Of a DNA stretch of 64,000 bases, positions 43,431 to 54,245 are shown piece after piece. Each line of letters starts with the position of its first letter. The first letter of the stretch is position 1. Position numbers and translations under genes: made by a program. The notes beneath the pieces were generated by a model. That model was not told the origin of the DNA and searched no databases. It saw nothing but the letters and a program-made list of their open reading frames with translations. Origin of the DNA: Capsicum annuum (taxonomy: Eukaryota; Streptophyta; Magnoliopsida; Solanales; Solanaceae); NCBI RefSeq assembly GCF_002878395.1, contig NC_061122.1:74914411-74978410 (forward strand), read 5' to 3'.

Positions 43431-43945
43431 ATTAGGGAGAGGCTAAAGATAGCCCAAAGTCGTCAGAAATCCTATGCAGATGTAAGGAGAAGAGATCTTG
43501 AGTTTTATGTTGGTGACTTAGTCTATTTAAAAATCTCCCCTATAAAGGGAGTGAAGAGATTTGGCAGGATGGGGAAGCTAAGTCCCCGATATATTGGCCC
43601 ATTTAGAATCTTGAGTCCTTTTGGAAATGTGGCTTATGAACATGAATTTCCTGCAAATTTAGCCTCAGTACATCAAGTTTTTCATGTTTCCCTGTTGAAG
43701 AAATGTATTGGTGATTCAACTGTTGTTGTTCCATTAGAAAGCATGGATGTTCAAGATTGCCTTTCTTACGAAAAAGTCCCAGTTGAGATTCTTGATCGTC
43801 AGATTCGTAAACTAAGGAACAAAGAAGTTTCCTTGGTCAAAGTTCTTTGGCGGAATTAGTCCATTGAGGGATCCACTTGGGAAATAGAAGTAGATATACA
43901 AATCAAGTACCCTCATCTTTTCTCTGCAAACTCGTACGCAGCTTA
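43428..43945 (+). pseudogene. pol: Gypsy-2 integrase C-terminus with chromodomain-like tail
   Basis: A 143-codon open frame runs from 43428 to 43856, the longest clean pol piece here. It reads IRERLKIAQSRQKSYADVRR, then VGDLVYLKISPIKGVKRFGR, then RYIGPFRILSPFGNVAYEHE and VFHVSLLKKCIGD. EILDRQIRKLRNKEVSLVKV is the chromodomain-like tail. After one stop, EGSTWEIEVDIQIKYPHLFS ends the protein. In relatives this region recognises chromatin. Confidence 0.85.
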
Positions 43946-44160
43946 AGGTAAAGATTTTCCTCAGAATTGACTCTCTTCTATTCTTGATTTTAAATATGAA
44001 ATCCATTTGATGTCAATGCATATATTTAGTTCAGTTCAGTTTATGTGTCACGTTGCAGACTCAGCCACGTATCATGTTTCCAGTTGTACATGTTCAATAT
44101 ATGATTTCAGTTTCCCCAGTATTCTCAGCTTAATCAGTCCCATTCAAGGACGAATGTTCT

Positions 44161-44173
44161 CAAGGAGAGATAT
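44161..44173 (+). other. Gypsy-2 polypurine tract (weakened)
   Basis: CAAGGAGAGATAT immediately precedes the 3' LTR start TATAATACCC. Relatives have a longer G-run before TGTAATACCC, so the tract is eroded. Confidence 0.6.
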
Positions 44174-46402
44174 TATAATACCCTATAAAAGTCTTAGCTC
44201 ATTTCATCTCCCAGTTACATGTTAAGGGGGTCCAAAACTTAAAAGTTTGGCGAAGTGTTGGGGGCTTAGTCATTTCCTAGACCCCTTAACTTTGATGATT
44301 TTTTTTTGGTCTTCCCGTCCTTGGAACTTTAATTTTTGAGTTGATTCATGATCGGGGATGTTAAAAGTGCACTCGAGTGAGATTTAGAATTTTTGGACAA
44401 GTGTAAGGGCATGTTTGAAAGCCCAAAACAGTGGTAGCATTGGGATTAACCCGCGCTATGGGATCCAGTGCACCCATCCAGACCGCGCACCAGATCCCGC
44501 ATCACACCTTCTATTCCGACACTCTAGAACTCAGGCCGCGCCCTCTATAACAACCAACTTCTGATTTTTTATATTTTAAGTGCATTTGGGTCTTTTCCCT
44601 TTAACCAATTAGTCCATAATATGAAATTTAGGTCCCTATAGAGCATTATTTTCCTTTTTAATCACAAATTCTCTCAAGAAATCCTCCTATTTTCTCAAGA
44701 ACAAACCCTAACCCATTCACAGGCAATCAGTGTATTTAATTTTCTAATCCTCAAAATCATCACGAATTCGGTAGTTGAGGCATGTGTGATGTTCATCCAT
44801 GGGTTCCTTTCACCCAAGGAGTTCAAGAATCCCTCTTTAGTGTAAAATTATGAGGTTTTTCATGTTTAAGTTGAATTATCTCCATGAAGCTATTATTGAT
44901 TTTGATTTTGAGTTATGTTTACAAGTGTTTTCAATGGGATGAGCCATTACATGTTTTAAATATTGAAATCTTCATATTGAAATCCCTAATTCATGGTTTT
45001 AGCATTGTAATCATGTTATCCTTGCATGATTGACCCATTACCATGTTTAAATTCATGGTTCTCATGTGTTTGATGAAATATCTAAATGTTGGGTTTTGAG
45101 CAATGATTTCTACGATGGATTTTAAACTTTTATGTATCATAATTGTTATTTCTATTCAGTGTTGGTGGGTTATGAATATCTGATACCTAGTATATTTTTC
45201 ATAATTTCAGTATCTTCAAAATGATTTTAGACAAACCATGAGTATTGTCATTCAGTTAGATATTCTGATCAATTATTTGCTCAGTTAAGCTTAGCTCAGT
45301 CCAATAAACAGTGTCATTCAGTTGAGAGTAGGATTTAGCATCGAGCGAATCCAGGGGTGAGAGCATTCCTACCAGTTTAGGGTTTGACCCTTAGTACCAA
45401 TCCTTGAGTTATAGAACTATGTAGCCAGCATAGGTTTAATATATCTTCCTACCATCTTGACACATATCACATGAGTATACTATTATTAGAGGGTGACTCC
45501 TTAGTCCTTTGGGACACCATTTTAGTAGATCCATACAATAAATGTTAGTACCCATGGTGCGGTACTGACACCCTTCCAACTGAATTACAAGTTGGACCCC
45601 GATTAACAGAGATTAGGGCATGTCGGTTAGATGATACCTCCCACAGTCTTAGTGCAGTATTCATTCTAAAATTCAGATCATGTTTGCTTGGCCAAAGGAT
45701 ACAAATTACTCGTTATTTAGTTATCAGATTTTTTGTATTTCAATTTACAGATTATTTTAGAAATATATATATTATATATGCGTGGTCTTGCATTTTGAGA
45801 TATTTTAGTTTCCATTCATTCATGTTCAGTTATCTCATGCTATATAGTTAGCCCTTATTTAGCATGTATAGTACCCTATGCATTTTAGCCTGTCCTCTTT
45901 GCATATACTGGTAAATTCAAAGTACTAACCGCATACTCTTCTTTGCTCTTTGATGTCTTATATCATAGCTTCAAATGCTTAGTTTTGTGATCGCACTTAT
46001 ATAGTCCAGTGCTTCAGAAGCAGCAGCTGTGGTGAGTCCTCATCTATCGAGGACCTATTACGTTTATTCAGTTATTTCCGTATTTCTATTCAGTTAGTCA
46101 TTTGGAGTTAGTTAGGGTCTGTCCCACCAAATCCTCAGTCAGTTTATAGGCTTTTAGAAGTTCATACAGTCAGTTAGTCAGTCAGTCAGTTACTTTCAGT
46201 TTTATCAGATGTTTGAGACTTGTGATTTTTCGTTATCTTAGTATTCAAATTTACATTCCCTTTTTAATTTATCTTCTGCGTAAGTGTTATGTTCATATTT
46301 TATTCTATGCTCATAGCAGGTACCATCTTAGGGGTTGGCTTGTGATCACTTGTGATTGTAAGCACCTTTGTTGTGACTAGCTGGTAGCCTCGGGTCATGA
46401 CA
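44174..46402 (+). repeat. Gypsy-2 3' LTR
   Basis: TATAATACCCTATAAAAG to CGGGTCATGACA, colinear with 36917-39148. The CpG-richer stretch recurs at 44450-44560 and the TA microsatellite is shorter (about 45764-45779). Confidence 0.9.
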
Positions 46403-46905
46403 TGCACCATTATGAACTATTATTTCTCTTCATGAAGCAACACCTTGATGGCTATAAATACCTGAATTTTTTTCTAAGGTAAATACATGAAATTTTGAAG
46501 TTAAAACACTCATCATTGTATAAAACCTCTAGTATGATTTACAATTACTGAGTGTGTTTGTAGTTTGATAGATTTTTAGGTACCGCTATTCTGTCAAAGT
46601 GATTCATTTTATACTTGAAGGATATATTCCATAGTCTCAAGTACTTGAGGAGAATAATTTCCTTATGGACGCACCATGAATTTGGTCGACTTGAATCTTC
46701 CAATCTTCATCTCTTTTTAAACATTTGATTTTGTTATTTTTCAGAAAATAGTTTGCACTTTATTTTTGGTTGTTCAAAAGTTGGGTTGAAGTTATTGTTA
46801 AAAGTTCAAAGTTGTGAACATAGAGTTACAATTTTATTTGATTATTCATACTTTAATTTGAACATGTGTTAGATGTTCTTGTTAGAAAATACAAATTTTA
46901 CTAAA
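46403..46905 (+). repeat. Copia 3' LTR, right part
   Basis: Continues from 36916 across gypsy-2. It contains the TATA box and, from about 46649, the segment shared with the truncated 5' LTR (19896-20165). The right limit is uncertain; similarity to the 5' LTR fades at about 46905-46915. Confidence 0.75.
46453..46460 (+). promoter_or_regulatory. Copia LTR TATA box
   Basis: TATAAATA in GGCTATAAATACCTG, about 190 bp upstream of the shared R-U5 segment. It is present only in the 3' LTR, because the 5' LTR lost this part. Confidence 0.65.
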
Positions 46906-47424
46906 TCTTTAAAATAATAATAATTTCTCATCATGTACAAAAATTTTTGGTCCATCACATAAATTCTCATGTAGAGAAAAATATTAACAATAGGGTATGA
47001 TGCTAGCATCAAAAGTAGAGAACCTTGTGAATTCAGATCTAGTTTGAACTTATTAAATGCTTGTGGATAGATCCAAACTTGAAAAATTAAGTGTATTGAC
47101 GTGTGAAAGTCAATATCTGAATATGTAATAACAATGGGGTATGATGTTGGCATAGAGTGTATATCACCTTGTAAATTCAGATATGGTTTGAACTTATTAA
47201 AATATTGTGGATAGACTTGAACACTATGAAAAATTAAGTGTATTCACGTGTGAAAGTCAATATCTAAACATGTACCAAGTTTACAAAAATGTTGAGTTGG
47301 TTAAAAAGATAGAAATCTGGATAGAGATGTGCACCGCATGTGCAATATACAGAACACATGTTGATATCAAAATAAATTCGTTATCGATAAAGTGTACTGT
47401 ATTAATAAAACAATTTTAACCATA
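46906..47424. other. Short spacer containing a 144-bp duplication
   Basis: Apart from the tandem duplication at 46988-47275 the stretch has no gene or element end that I recognise. It separates the copia 3' LTR from the minus-strand gypsy pol fragment. Confidence 0.5.
46988..47275. repeat. 144-bp tandem duplication
   Basis: CAATAGGGTATGATGCTAGC at 46988 recurs as CAATGGGGTATGATGTTGGC at 47132. Both continue through TTTGAACTTATTAAA, TTGTGGATAGA, AAAAATTAAGTGTATT and ACGTGTGAAAGTCAATATCT. The copies differ at roughly one base in seven. Confidence 0.88.
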
Positions 47425-49390
47425 AGTAGTGTTGTTATCAACTCATGGTACATCTTTGCTTACCCTGGGTGAATAGAATATTTGAAACTATGAACCTCTT
47501 TCATGATCAATAAATTTAAGTCACCAACTTTGAAAATACAAAATAACTTGATCCACAAAACACCATCTAGATCTAATGCTAGCTCTTTAACTTAGCCTTT
47601 AAACTTCATGTCTCAAATCGACCTTAGCTTCCCATCTTCAAATTATTGAACCTTGATGTGCTCCAATAACATAAATGGAACCTCCATACAAGCAAAAACC
47701 CTTCCAAGCTTGGAAATATCTTGTGTCACACTTCAGCTGGCTAAGAGTAAATAACCATGGGCAAAGGATGCTCTTTAGCTAGTAATAATGCATAGCTACC
47801 CATATTTACAGTTTTCTTACTCAAGGAATCTGCCACTAAAGTGGCCTAACATAGATGATAAGGAATCATCATATTATAGTCTATAAGGAAGTACAATCAT
47901 ATATGCTGCCTCAAATTGAAATCCTTCTGATAGAAACTACCATATAGGCTATAATGGTTTGTGAAGTTCTTTCCATAAATGTTATTAAGGTAATGCCTCC
48001 AAATCTTCAAAACAAAAACTATCACTACCAACTCAAATTGATTAGTAGGGTAGTTATTTTCATGAACTATGTGCTAGCTATCTAGAAGCATATGTAACCC
48101 AGGTTATTGCATCAACGCACACCCAAGGCTAATTTTGAAAGTGTCATAATACACGCTAAAACCCTCTCCTTTTACAGTTAAAGTCAATATTATAGCTGGA
48201 GTCAACAATGATTTGAGCTTTTGAAAGCTTGCTTTAAACTCATTAGACCACCAAAAAGATGAATTCTTATTCAACTTAGTCAAAGGAGATGCAAGACAAA
48301 GCTCCAAGTATTAGTAGGCCTAATCTAATCTCATATAGCCTCAATATTGGTTAAATCCATCATAATACCATCCTTTGTCACAGTGTTCTCCAATAATGCT
48401 ATCGAAATAATCTAGAACTCAAACATAGAATCATAGCATACAATTTATTATCCTTCAATGTCTGACATACATCCGCAAGTATTGCTCTTTCCCTCCTCTT
48501 CTTCAAGAGCATATCAAGATATCATGATAAACAAAATCATGAAGGAATCTATATAAGGACAACATAACCCAATCATTAACTCCATAATATTGTTGAGGCA
48601 TTTGTCAACATAAAGAACATAAAAATAAACTTGTCGTGACAATAATGAGTCCTAAAGGAGGTCTTAGGAATATCTAAAGCCCCAATGTTCAACTGATGGT
48701 AGCTTAGAATATTGAAGTACTCTAAAACTAATCAAACAAATCATCAATATGTATATTAGATCTTGTTACTTATAGTAAATTTGTCCAATTGCCAATAGTC
48801 AATACACATCAGTATTCTACCATCTTTATTCTTCACCTCAAGGGGAAACAATAAGTCAAATGAACTCCTTACTCAACATAATCTTAAAGTTCCAATTCAT
48901 TCAACCAATTTGTATCATACTATATTTCAATATATAAATATGATGAGTGCTAAAATATAGACTAACACCAAAGTCGATGTTGTGGTCTAGTAGAATACCT
49001 TGCAAGTTTGCTAGAAGGGCCATAGCAAACTCACTTACTAAACAAACTAACTTTAATAAGGTAGTTCAACACTAGTCTCCTAAATGTGTGCTTAGTAAGA
49101 TAAACAACCTTTCTTTATTATTTCTTTTTCTCTAAAAGTGATATCACCTTCTTTGGTGCATAAAGTAACCATTTTGACCAAATACGAGAACCAAGAAAAA
49201 CCAAAGTAAAAGTCTTGCCATGAGAATCAAATACTGTATGATAGGGAGGGTATTAATCCCTAAAATTCTATCAAAATTCACCATTTCATGGATGATAAGG
49301 TCAACTAGATTATCATTCCGCAATAAGGCTACAACACTAGATCGATATACTCTATTTACTACTATTAAATCACATACTATGATAAAAACA
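47425..49390 (-). pseudogene. pol: Gypsy-3 pol fragment (protease C-terminus to integrase N-terminus), minus strand
   Basis: Reading down the minus strand: the protease end (MVNFDRILGINTLP, about 49280), reverse transcriptase (NKDGRILMCIDYWQLDKFT near 48830-48770), and a catalytic box at 48521-48532 reading VYHD where the family has F-I-D-D. Then comes RNase H with PLTKLNKNSSFWWSNEFKAS and GFSVYYDTFKISLGCALMQ (48307-48104), and NYPTNQFELVVIVFVLKIWR. The HHCC start is KVGDLNLLIMKE followed by FKYSIHPG (about 47500-47440). The fragment ends abruptly at 47425 and is cut by the element E LTR at 49390. Confidence 0.82.
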
Positions 49391-50948
49391 TGATAACGCC
49401 CAAACTAAACCTTTAATCAGAAGATTATGTCACTATTAAATATAATAACCCAATAATGATTGGTGTTGAATCCCAAGGGAATATGTAGAACGGCGGATTT
49501 CAGCTACTGTAATTCAATGGACAAAACAAGAAAAGTAAATGGGGGATTGTATTGTCAATATCAAACAAGTAGCTAATATCAACTTCGGTTATAATCAATC
49601 ATCGGTGAACACTAGGATTGTGTTTTCCCTGGCTTCTCAACTTCGCAGGATTATCGTACTTTATTAAACTAACCCGATACCTTATATGTAGAATCTGATC
49701 AATTATGTACCACCAAGCATCTTTTGGACTAGCCGACAGATTTCACCCTTTTACCTTTTGAGTCTCAGGATGTCGCCTTACTAACCCTTATCCTAGATCC
49801 TATTTAACTATTACCTCTTGAATCTTTAGTTATTAGATAACCGTGAACCATCTTACTAAGATAATACCTAGTAATGTGGATCAATAGTTAAACTTCAAAT
49901 TACTGTTATAATATCTTTTCCTAGTCACTACTCCTCTTTTGGAGTAAGTACAAAAAATCTAGGTGGGATCCTAACGTTTGTAACCGCTGAGATCGCTATA
50001 AAAGTGAAGATAAAACAATACATGCATGTGTATAGGTTCATAACAACATAGCACTTCCCCTACTTCATTAATCCACTAGGGTTTCCACAACCCTAGCTAA
50101 GGGTTTCCACAACCCTGTAAGGGTTTTTAGCCTCTCGTGCTTGTGAAGTAATCAACAATGTTCATAAGTGAAAGTATAAGATGTAATCACAATAATCATA
50201 AATAAAAACCCAAGATTTCAACTGAGTTAATCAACAAAAATCAATACAAGAGAATTCCAAGACCAAAATTGAATCTCAAAATCAAAATATGTTTGTATCA
50301 AGAGTGCGTAGCTTCTACTGAAAACACATAAAGGATATTTATTGCATGAGAGGAAACCCTAAAAATCAAAACCCAGATGAAAAGGGGCAAGAAGAGTCGG
50401 TGGCCTCTTACTTGGACCACATGCGGTCTGCCAGTGGGTGCAAGTACCACATACGGTCTACATGTAGACCCCGGTAAGTGCCAAAAAAATTTTCTACATT
50501 GTTCATTCTCGGGAATTTGGACTTCTGGTACTCACCTTACCCACATGTGGTCCGCATAAATGCCAAAAGGTCTTTTTCAGCTCTTGCACTCTCTGGATCC
50601 TCAATTCTGGTATTTACCTTAGTTAATATGGACCACAAGTGCTACATGCGGTCTATATTAGGACATAGGTTAGTGACAGTCCTTCTAATTCTTGTAACCA
50701 AGATTCTAAACTTTAAGTTTTAGCATATGCTTTGGTCACGTACATTCGGTAAGTGCCACAAATGCTCAAAAATGATCAAGTAAGTAGCCAAAAACTCCAT
50801 TTTTCGTCTCTTTTTTGAACTTAGCATCCAAAACCTAGTTTACTATAAAACATACCCAAAACACATCATATCTTACAAAACTACCTAAGAATCTTGCATG
50901 TTTTCCTCATTTTAAGAATCAAAAGTGCTATATTTCAGTAGAACATCA
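49391..50948 (-). repeat. Element E 3' LTR (1.56 kb)
   Basis: On the minus strand it runs TGATGTTCTACTGAAATATA to GTTTGGGCGTTATCA. The first ~500 bp by plus coordinate (49391-49900) match 63505-64000 closely: TTCAGCTACTGTAATTCAAT, CATCGGTGAACACTAGGATT and CACCTTTTACCTTTTGAGTC-type blocks in order. It has no coding capacity. It carries repeated near-palindromic GACCACATGCGGTC-type words at 50417-50650. Confidence 0.85.
50417..50650 (-). promoter_or_regulatory. Repeated near-palindromic GACCACATGCGGTC words in the E LTR
   Basis: GGACCACATGCGGTCTG, TACCACATACGGTCTA, ACCCACATGTGGTCCGC and GCTACATGCGGTCTA lie within about 235 bp. In LTR orientation they occur in the U3 side. Dyad symmetry and repetition are visible; binding of any factor is a guess. 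The C/G content is far above that of the flanks. Confidence 0.4.
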
Positions 50949-50962
50949 ACAACCTCAACTTA
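50949..50962 (-). other. Element E polypurine tract
   Basis: On the minus strand TAAGTTGAGGTTGT lies directly before the LTR start TGATGTTC. Tat/Athila elements typically have TAAGTT followed by a G-run here, preceded by GCTTGAGGACA, which is also present (50970-50985). Confidence 0.7.
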
Positions 50963-52479
50963 GAAGGTTTGAATGTCCTCAAGCAACACAACATAAGACA
51001 AAAAAACACAATGCTTAACTAGGAGAATCTAAACTATCCAAGGCAATCAATCAACACTTTATATTAAGATCACAATAACCTTTCCTATCTCAACTTTTAA
51101 AAATCGACTGTGTATAAATATGAAGCACAATAATGTCAGACAATGGGATCAAGGTATGGCATTACATTAGCAACAAATAATCATTCATGTATATACAAGA
51201 TACATTACCCAAAATAAGTACGCGGATAACAATAAGACTCATGTGCCCTCCCAACAAAGAAGTCCCACTCACTCAGATGAAATAATCCATGTCAATGTAG
51301 GGACAGTCAAGAGACACTCATACTAAAAAGAGAAGTTCTATTCAATGTAGGTAAAACACCATAGTCTTACCCTTATTTTCCTTACCTTAGCATTCAGACA
51401 GTCAAGTTAGGATCACTATAAGACTTTTCTTAGCTTATAATGTAGTCTTGGGGGGCTGGTATGGTACATACAGATATCAAGTGACTAAGCCTCCTTGGCA
51501 CTAGACTAACTTTGGGGTTCACTCACTAACCATATTTCTTTTTATTCGATGCTTATTTCTATTTTTTTATTCTTTATTGCACATTCAGGTTAGGTACGGT
51601 CTTTTATTCTTTCTTTTTCGCTTTTCATAATTTCTCTTTTTTTTACTTTTTCTTTTTTTTTCTTTTCTTTTGCTACCATACCTAGCCCTACTAATTTTTT
51701 CTCTCATTTTACCTTCTACATACCCACTTTACATCACATACCCCTATGATATTCACCCTCAACTTAGGAGATTTTCCTGAGTTAAGATGCACAATGTCTA
51801 AGGAGGAACTGCTAAAAAAGGTTATTGCAACACAAATAGGAAGGTAAAAGGTGAAACAAGAAAAATAGGCCATAAGGCTCAAACTTAGCGATCAAGGGAT
51901 ACAATTTACACATGGAATTTCATTTAGGCTAAAAGTGGACTAATCGTAAAAATGGCCTATGATCCTTTCCTAACCAACTATCCTACAACTAAGGCAAGAC
52001 TAACCGGACAAGTTGTAGATTTAGAGGGAACTAAGTAGCATCTCACACTCACATGGAACAGAATCAATATAACAAGATACTACCTATCCGCTTTATGAAA
52101 TTATTAGAAAATGATTATCATGTCCCTAATCCTAATGCCATAACAAGATCCACAATGTTCACAAATATATACACTCACATAATTCTAAAATTTTGATGGG
52201 CTATCACTTTTCTCAAAAATCAATCAAAAATATGACAACTACCCTAAATACTAGAAATCTCCTATTTAAAAACAAATACAACACAATATGAAACAAAACA
52301 TAATACGACACAATTTTTACCCTTGACATGTTGGTTCTACAATCATACGATGACCGACAGGAAGAGAAGCACGACCAAAAAAACCACAGTAGCTAAGGTA
52401 TACCCCACCCCTAACCAAAAGACTGCGTATTGTCCCTAATATGCTAAAATAATATGAAACAAAGGAAATAAGGGAATAC
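50963..52479 (-). other. Element E 3' non-coding region
   Basis: No conserved frame was found. It holds a plus-strand pyrimidine tract at 51535-51672 (T-rich with CTTTT words), which is an A/G-rich tract on the element's sense strand. The minus-strand GGGACAATACGCAGTCTTTT wording near 52440 resembles the post-ORF segment of Athila-like elements. Confidence 0.5.
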
Positions 52480-53330
52480 CTGGGACGCACTAAGAGTTCA
52501 TGTCATGAGTATCCCCAAATAGGGATATATCCACTAGCAACGGCGATGGTGGTGGCGGTGCACTACTAAAAGATGCACCCATTGCTATCTCAACACACCT
52601 CTACCTCTTAACAACTACAGAGTCTATCGAATCATGTCTGGCTTTTTTCAAGGCCTAGTTATATGGAATAATGGGATCCTGCAAATCTCCCATGTGTCCT
52701 CTCTTGGTCCCACTTACTAGGACCTTCTTATCATCCTTTAAAAATAAATCAAAGTATTTGGTCCTATATTAAGGTGATATCTGGACCATTGAGGGTATTA
52801 CTAGAGGAGTGGCTATCATATGGCTCTCTATAAGAGAGCGTACTTCTATTCACAAAGTATACACCTCCTCTCTAATATAACCTAGGTCTGTCATTTCAAT
52901 ATCTATAAACCAGGCTACAACACATCTCTCAAAAGCATCAATATATGCCTGTAAATTAGCACGCAACTCTAAAATAGAAACTCTATGTATGACATCCCAT
53001 CTAGCCTTTACCGTTTATAGTCTAGTCTAGACCCATGGCCAAAGCTGCCCATATAGGCTAGCGACCTCAATCTCAATAATCTATAATCAAGCATCAGTGG
53101 CTCTCTGACTGTCCACTAAGCTTTGTAAAAAGTCACGACATATTATTATCATACCTTACCCTTGGACTCGAAAACCCACTAACTGGCGATCCAAATTTTT
53201 TGCTTTCTCCTCTAATTCTAACTCATAAGCTTTGGAAGCTAAAACTCGTGCTCCTAATGTATTCCTTTTTCTAAACTTTCTGTTGTTAACTACTTTACCA
53301 GTAACCCAAGATCAACTCTTAACAACATAA
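52480..53330 (-). pseudogene. Element E second ORF, coiled-coil C-terminal part
   Basis: On the minus strand, around 53000-52930, a frame reads ELRANLQAYIDAFERC and continues EMTDLGYIREEVYTL after shifts, a helical heptad-like pattern. It ends in a Ser/Pro-rich and acidic tail (ASFSSAPPPPSPLLVDISLF, GDTHDMNS) and a stop near 52495. Athila/Tat-like elements often carry a non-pol ORF with a transposon-protein domain and coiled coil after gag. Only its C-terminal half is seen. Function unknown. Confidence 0.5.
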
Positions 53331-54240
53331 TTTCTTGCTCTACTAAATTATCAGCTACTTATTTGTCGTGGGAGGTACCGATATCATATATGCAGATTCC
53401 CTCTCAGCCTTTTGAGTTTTCCATCCTTTGTTAGAAAGCTTGATCTGATCTAGGATATTCAAAGCTATCTCCTAGCATAGTCTCATAAAAGCTCCTCTAG
53501 AGATGGTGTTTGCCATGGCAATAGAACTGATGATCAAGGCTCTATAGAATATCTCCAATAAGCTCATCCCTAAAATTCGATGGTTCGACACCATACTCAG
53601 CTTTTTTTTGAACCTAAACCAAGCCTTATATATAAATTCTAACTGTAGCTGCCTGAAATTATAAATCTTATCCTTAAGCTATAACATCCTGAATAGAGGA
53701 AAGAACCAGTTTAAGAATTGCCTGTGCAACTCAATCCATGTAGTAATAGATCCTCTTAACAGTTTCCCTAGCCATAAAGATACTTCACCTATAATTGAGA
53801 AGGGGGACAACCTCAGTCTAACCTCCTAATTTACTCTTGGATTTGAGTACAAACTGCAGATCCCAATGAAATATGCAAGTTGTATATTTTTATTATCAGT
53901 AGGCAAATGCGCAAATACACCCTTCATCTTTAAGATCTTAATCATTGTACTTATTATAATAAACTTAATGTTTGGGATAAACTAGGAGGAATAATAGCTC
54001 AAGTCTCTGATGGTTAAACATATACCAAATCCTCTTTATCATCCCTATATGGAAGTAAGTATTAGTATGCTAGGATTACTTGAGTACGACCACATCTAAA
54101 TCTATATTAATTACCATCGAGTGCTGCTCAACCATCTTCTTCCTGCCTCTGCACAGCTAAATTAGCCTCCCGAGCTATGGTTTAGCATCTTCTTCCCTTC
54201 TCTGATTAGCAGCTTATGCTAATAGCACCTCCATCTACTA
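53331..54240 (-). pseudogene. gag: Element E gag
   Basis: The minus frame near 53760-53370 reads LGKLLRGSITTWIELHRQFL, then FFPLFRML, then IYKAWFRFKKKLSMVSNHRI and LLEIFYRALIISS. These are in the order of the Ty3 gag capsid core (the GSITTW, E-x-W-x-RF and FY-x-L blocks). Upstream (54240-53780) is a degraded N-terminal part containing VEQHSMVINIDLDVVV. Stops are frequent. The gag continues from the leader on the other side of element F. Confidence 0.72.
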
Positions 54241-54245
54241 GTCAA
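54241..54245. repeat. Element F target duplication, left copy (GTCAA)
   Basis: GTCAA precedes the LTR start TGATGAATGG and recurs exactly at 63219-63223 after the LTR end AACCAGATCA. Five identical bases plus continuity of element E on both sides support a true insertion. Confidence 0.8.

Larger units (their letters stand above)
36917..46402 (+). mobile_element. Gypsy-2: second Ty3/gypsy retrotransposon, complete but dead
   Basis: Two LTRs of about 2.23 kb (36917-39148 and 44174-46402) enclose primer site, gag, knuckle, protease, reverse transcriptase, RNase H, integrase and a chromodomain-like tail. It sits in the copia 3' LTR. The flanking pentamers TGAAT and TGCAC agree at only three of five bases, so the duplication is uncertain. 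LTR similarity by eye is high but interrupted by many point differences. The gag start MPPKRNN and the protease-RT wording are those of Solanaceae chromovirus-like gypsy elements I recognise. Confidence 0.9.
19896..46905 (+). mobile_element. Ty1/copia LTR retrotransposon, plus strand, split by two gypsy elements
   Basis: The pieces read in order across the insertions: 5' LTR remnant (19896-20165), gag (20372-20834), protease to integrase (20835-22030), reverse transcriptase part 1 (22031-22672), part 2 with RNase H (34945-36120), purine tract (36717-36731) and 3' LTR (36732-36916 plus 46403-46905). Gene order gag-PR-INT-RT-RH is diagnostic of copia. Every domain has stops or shifts. The 5' half of the 5' LTR is missing at the MULE junction, so no target duplication can be scored. 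Confidence 0.85.

Noticed and set aside
20372..46905. Endogenous plant virus (pararetrovirus) integration
   Set aside because: Gene order, LTRs, primer sites and integrase blocks are those of LTR retrotransposons; no movement- or coat-protein region was recognised.
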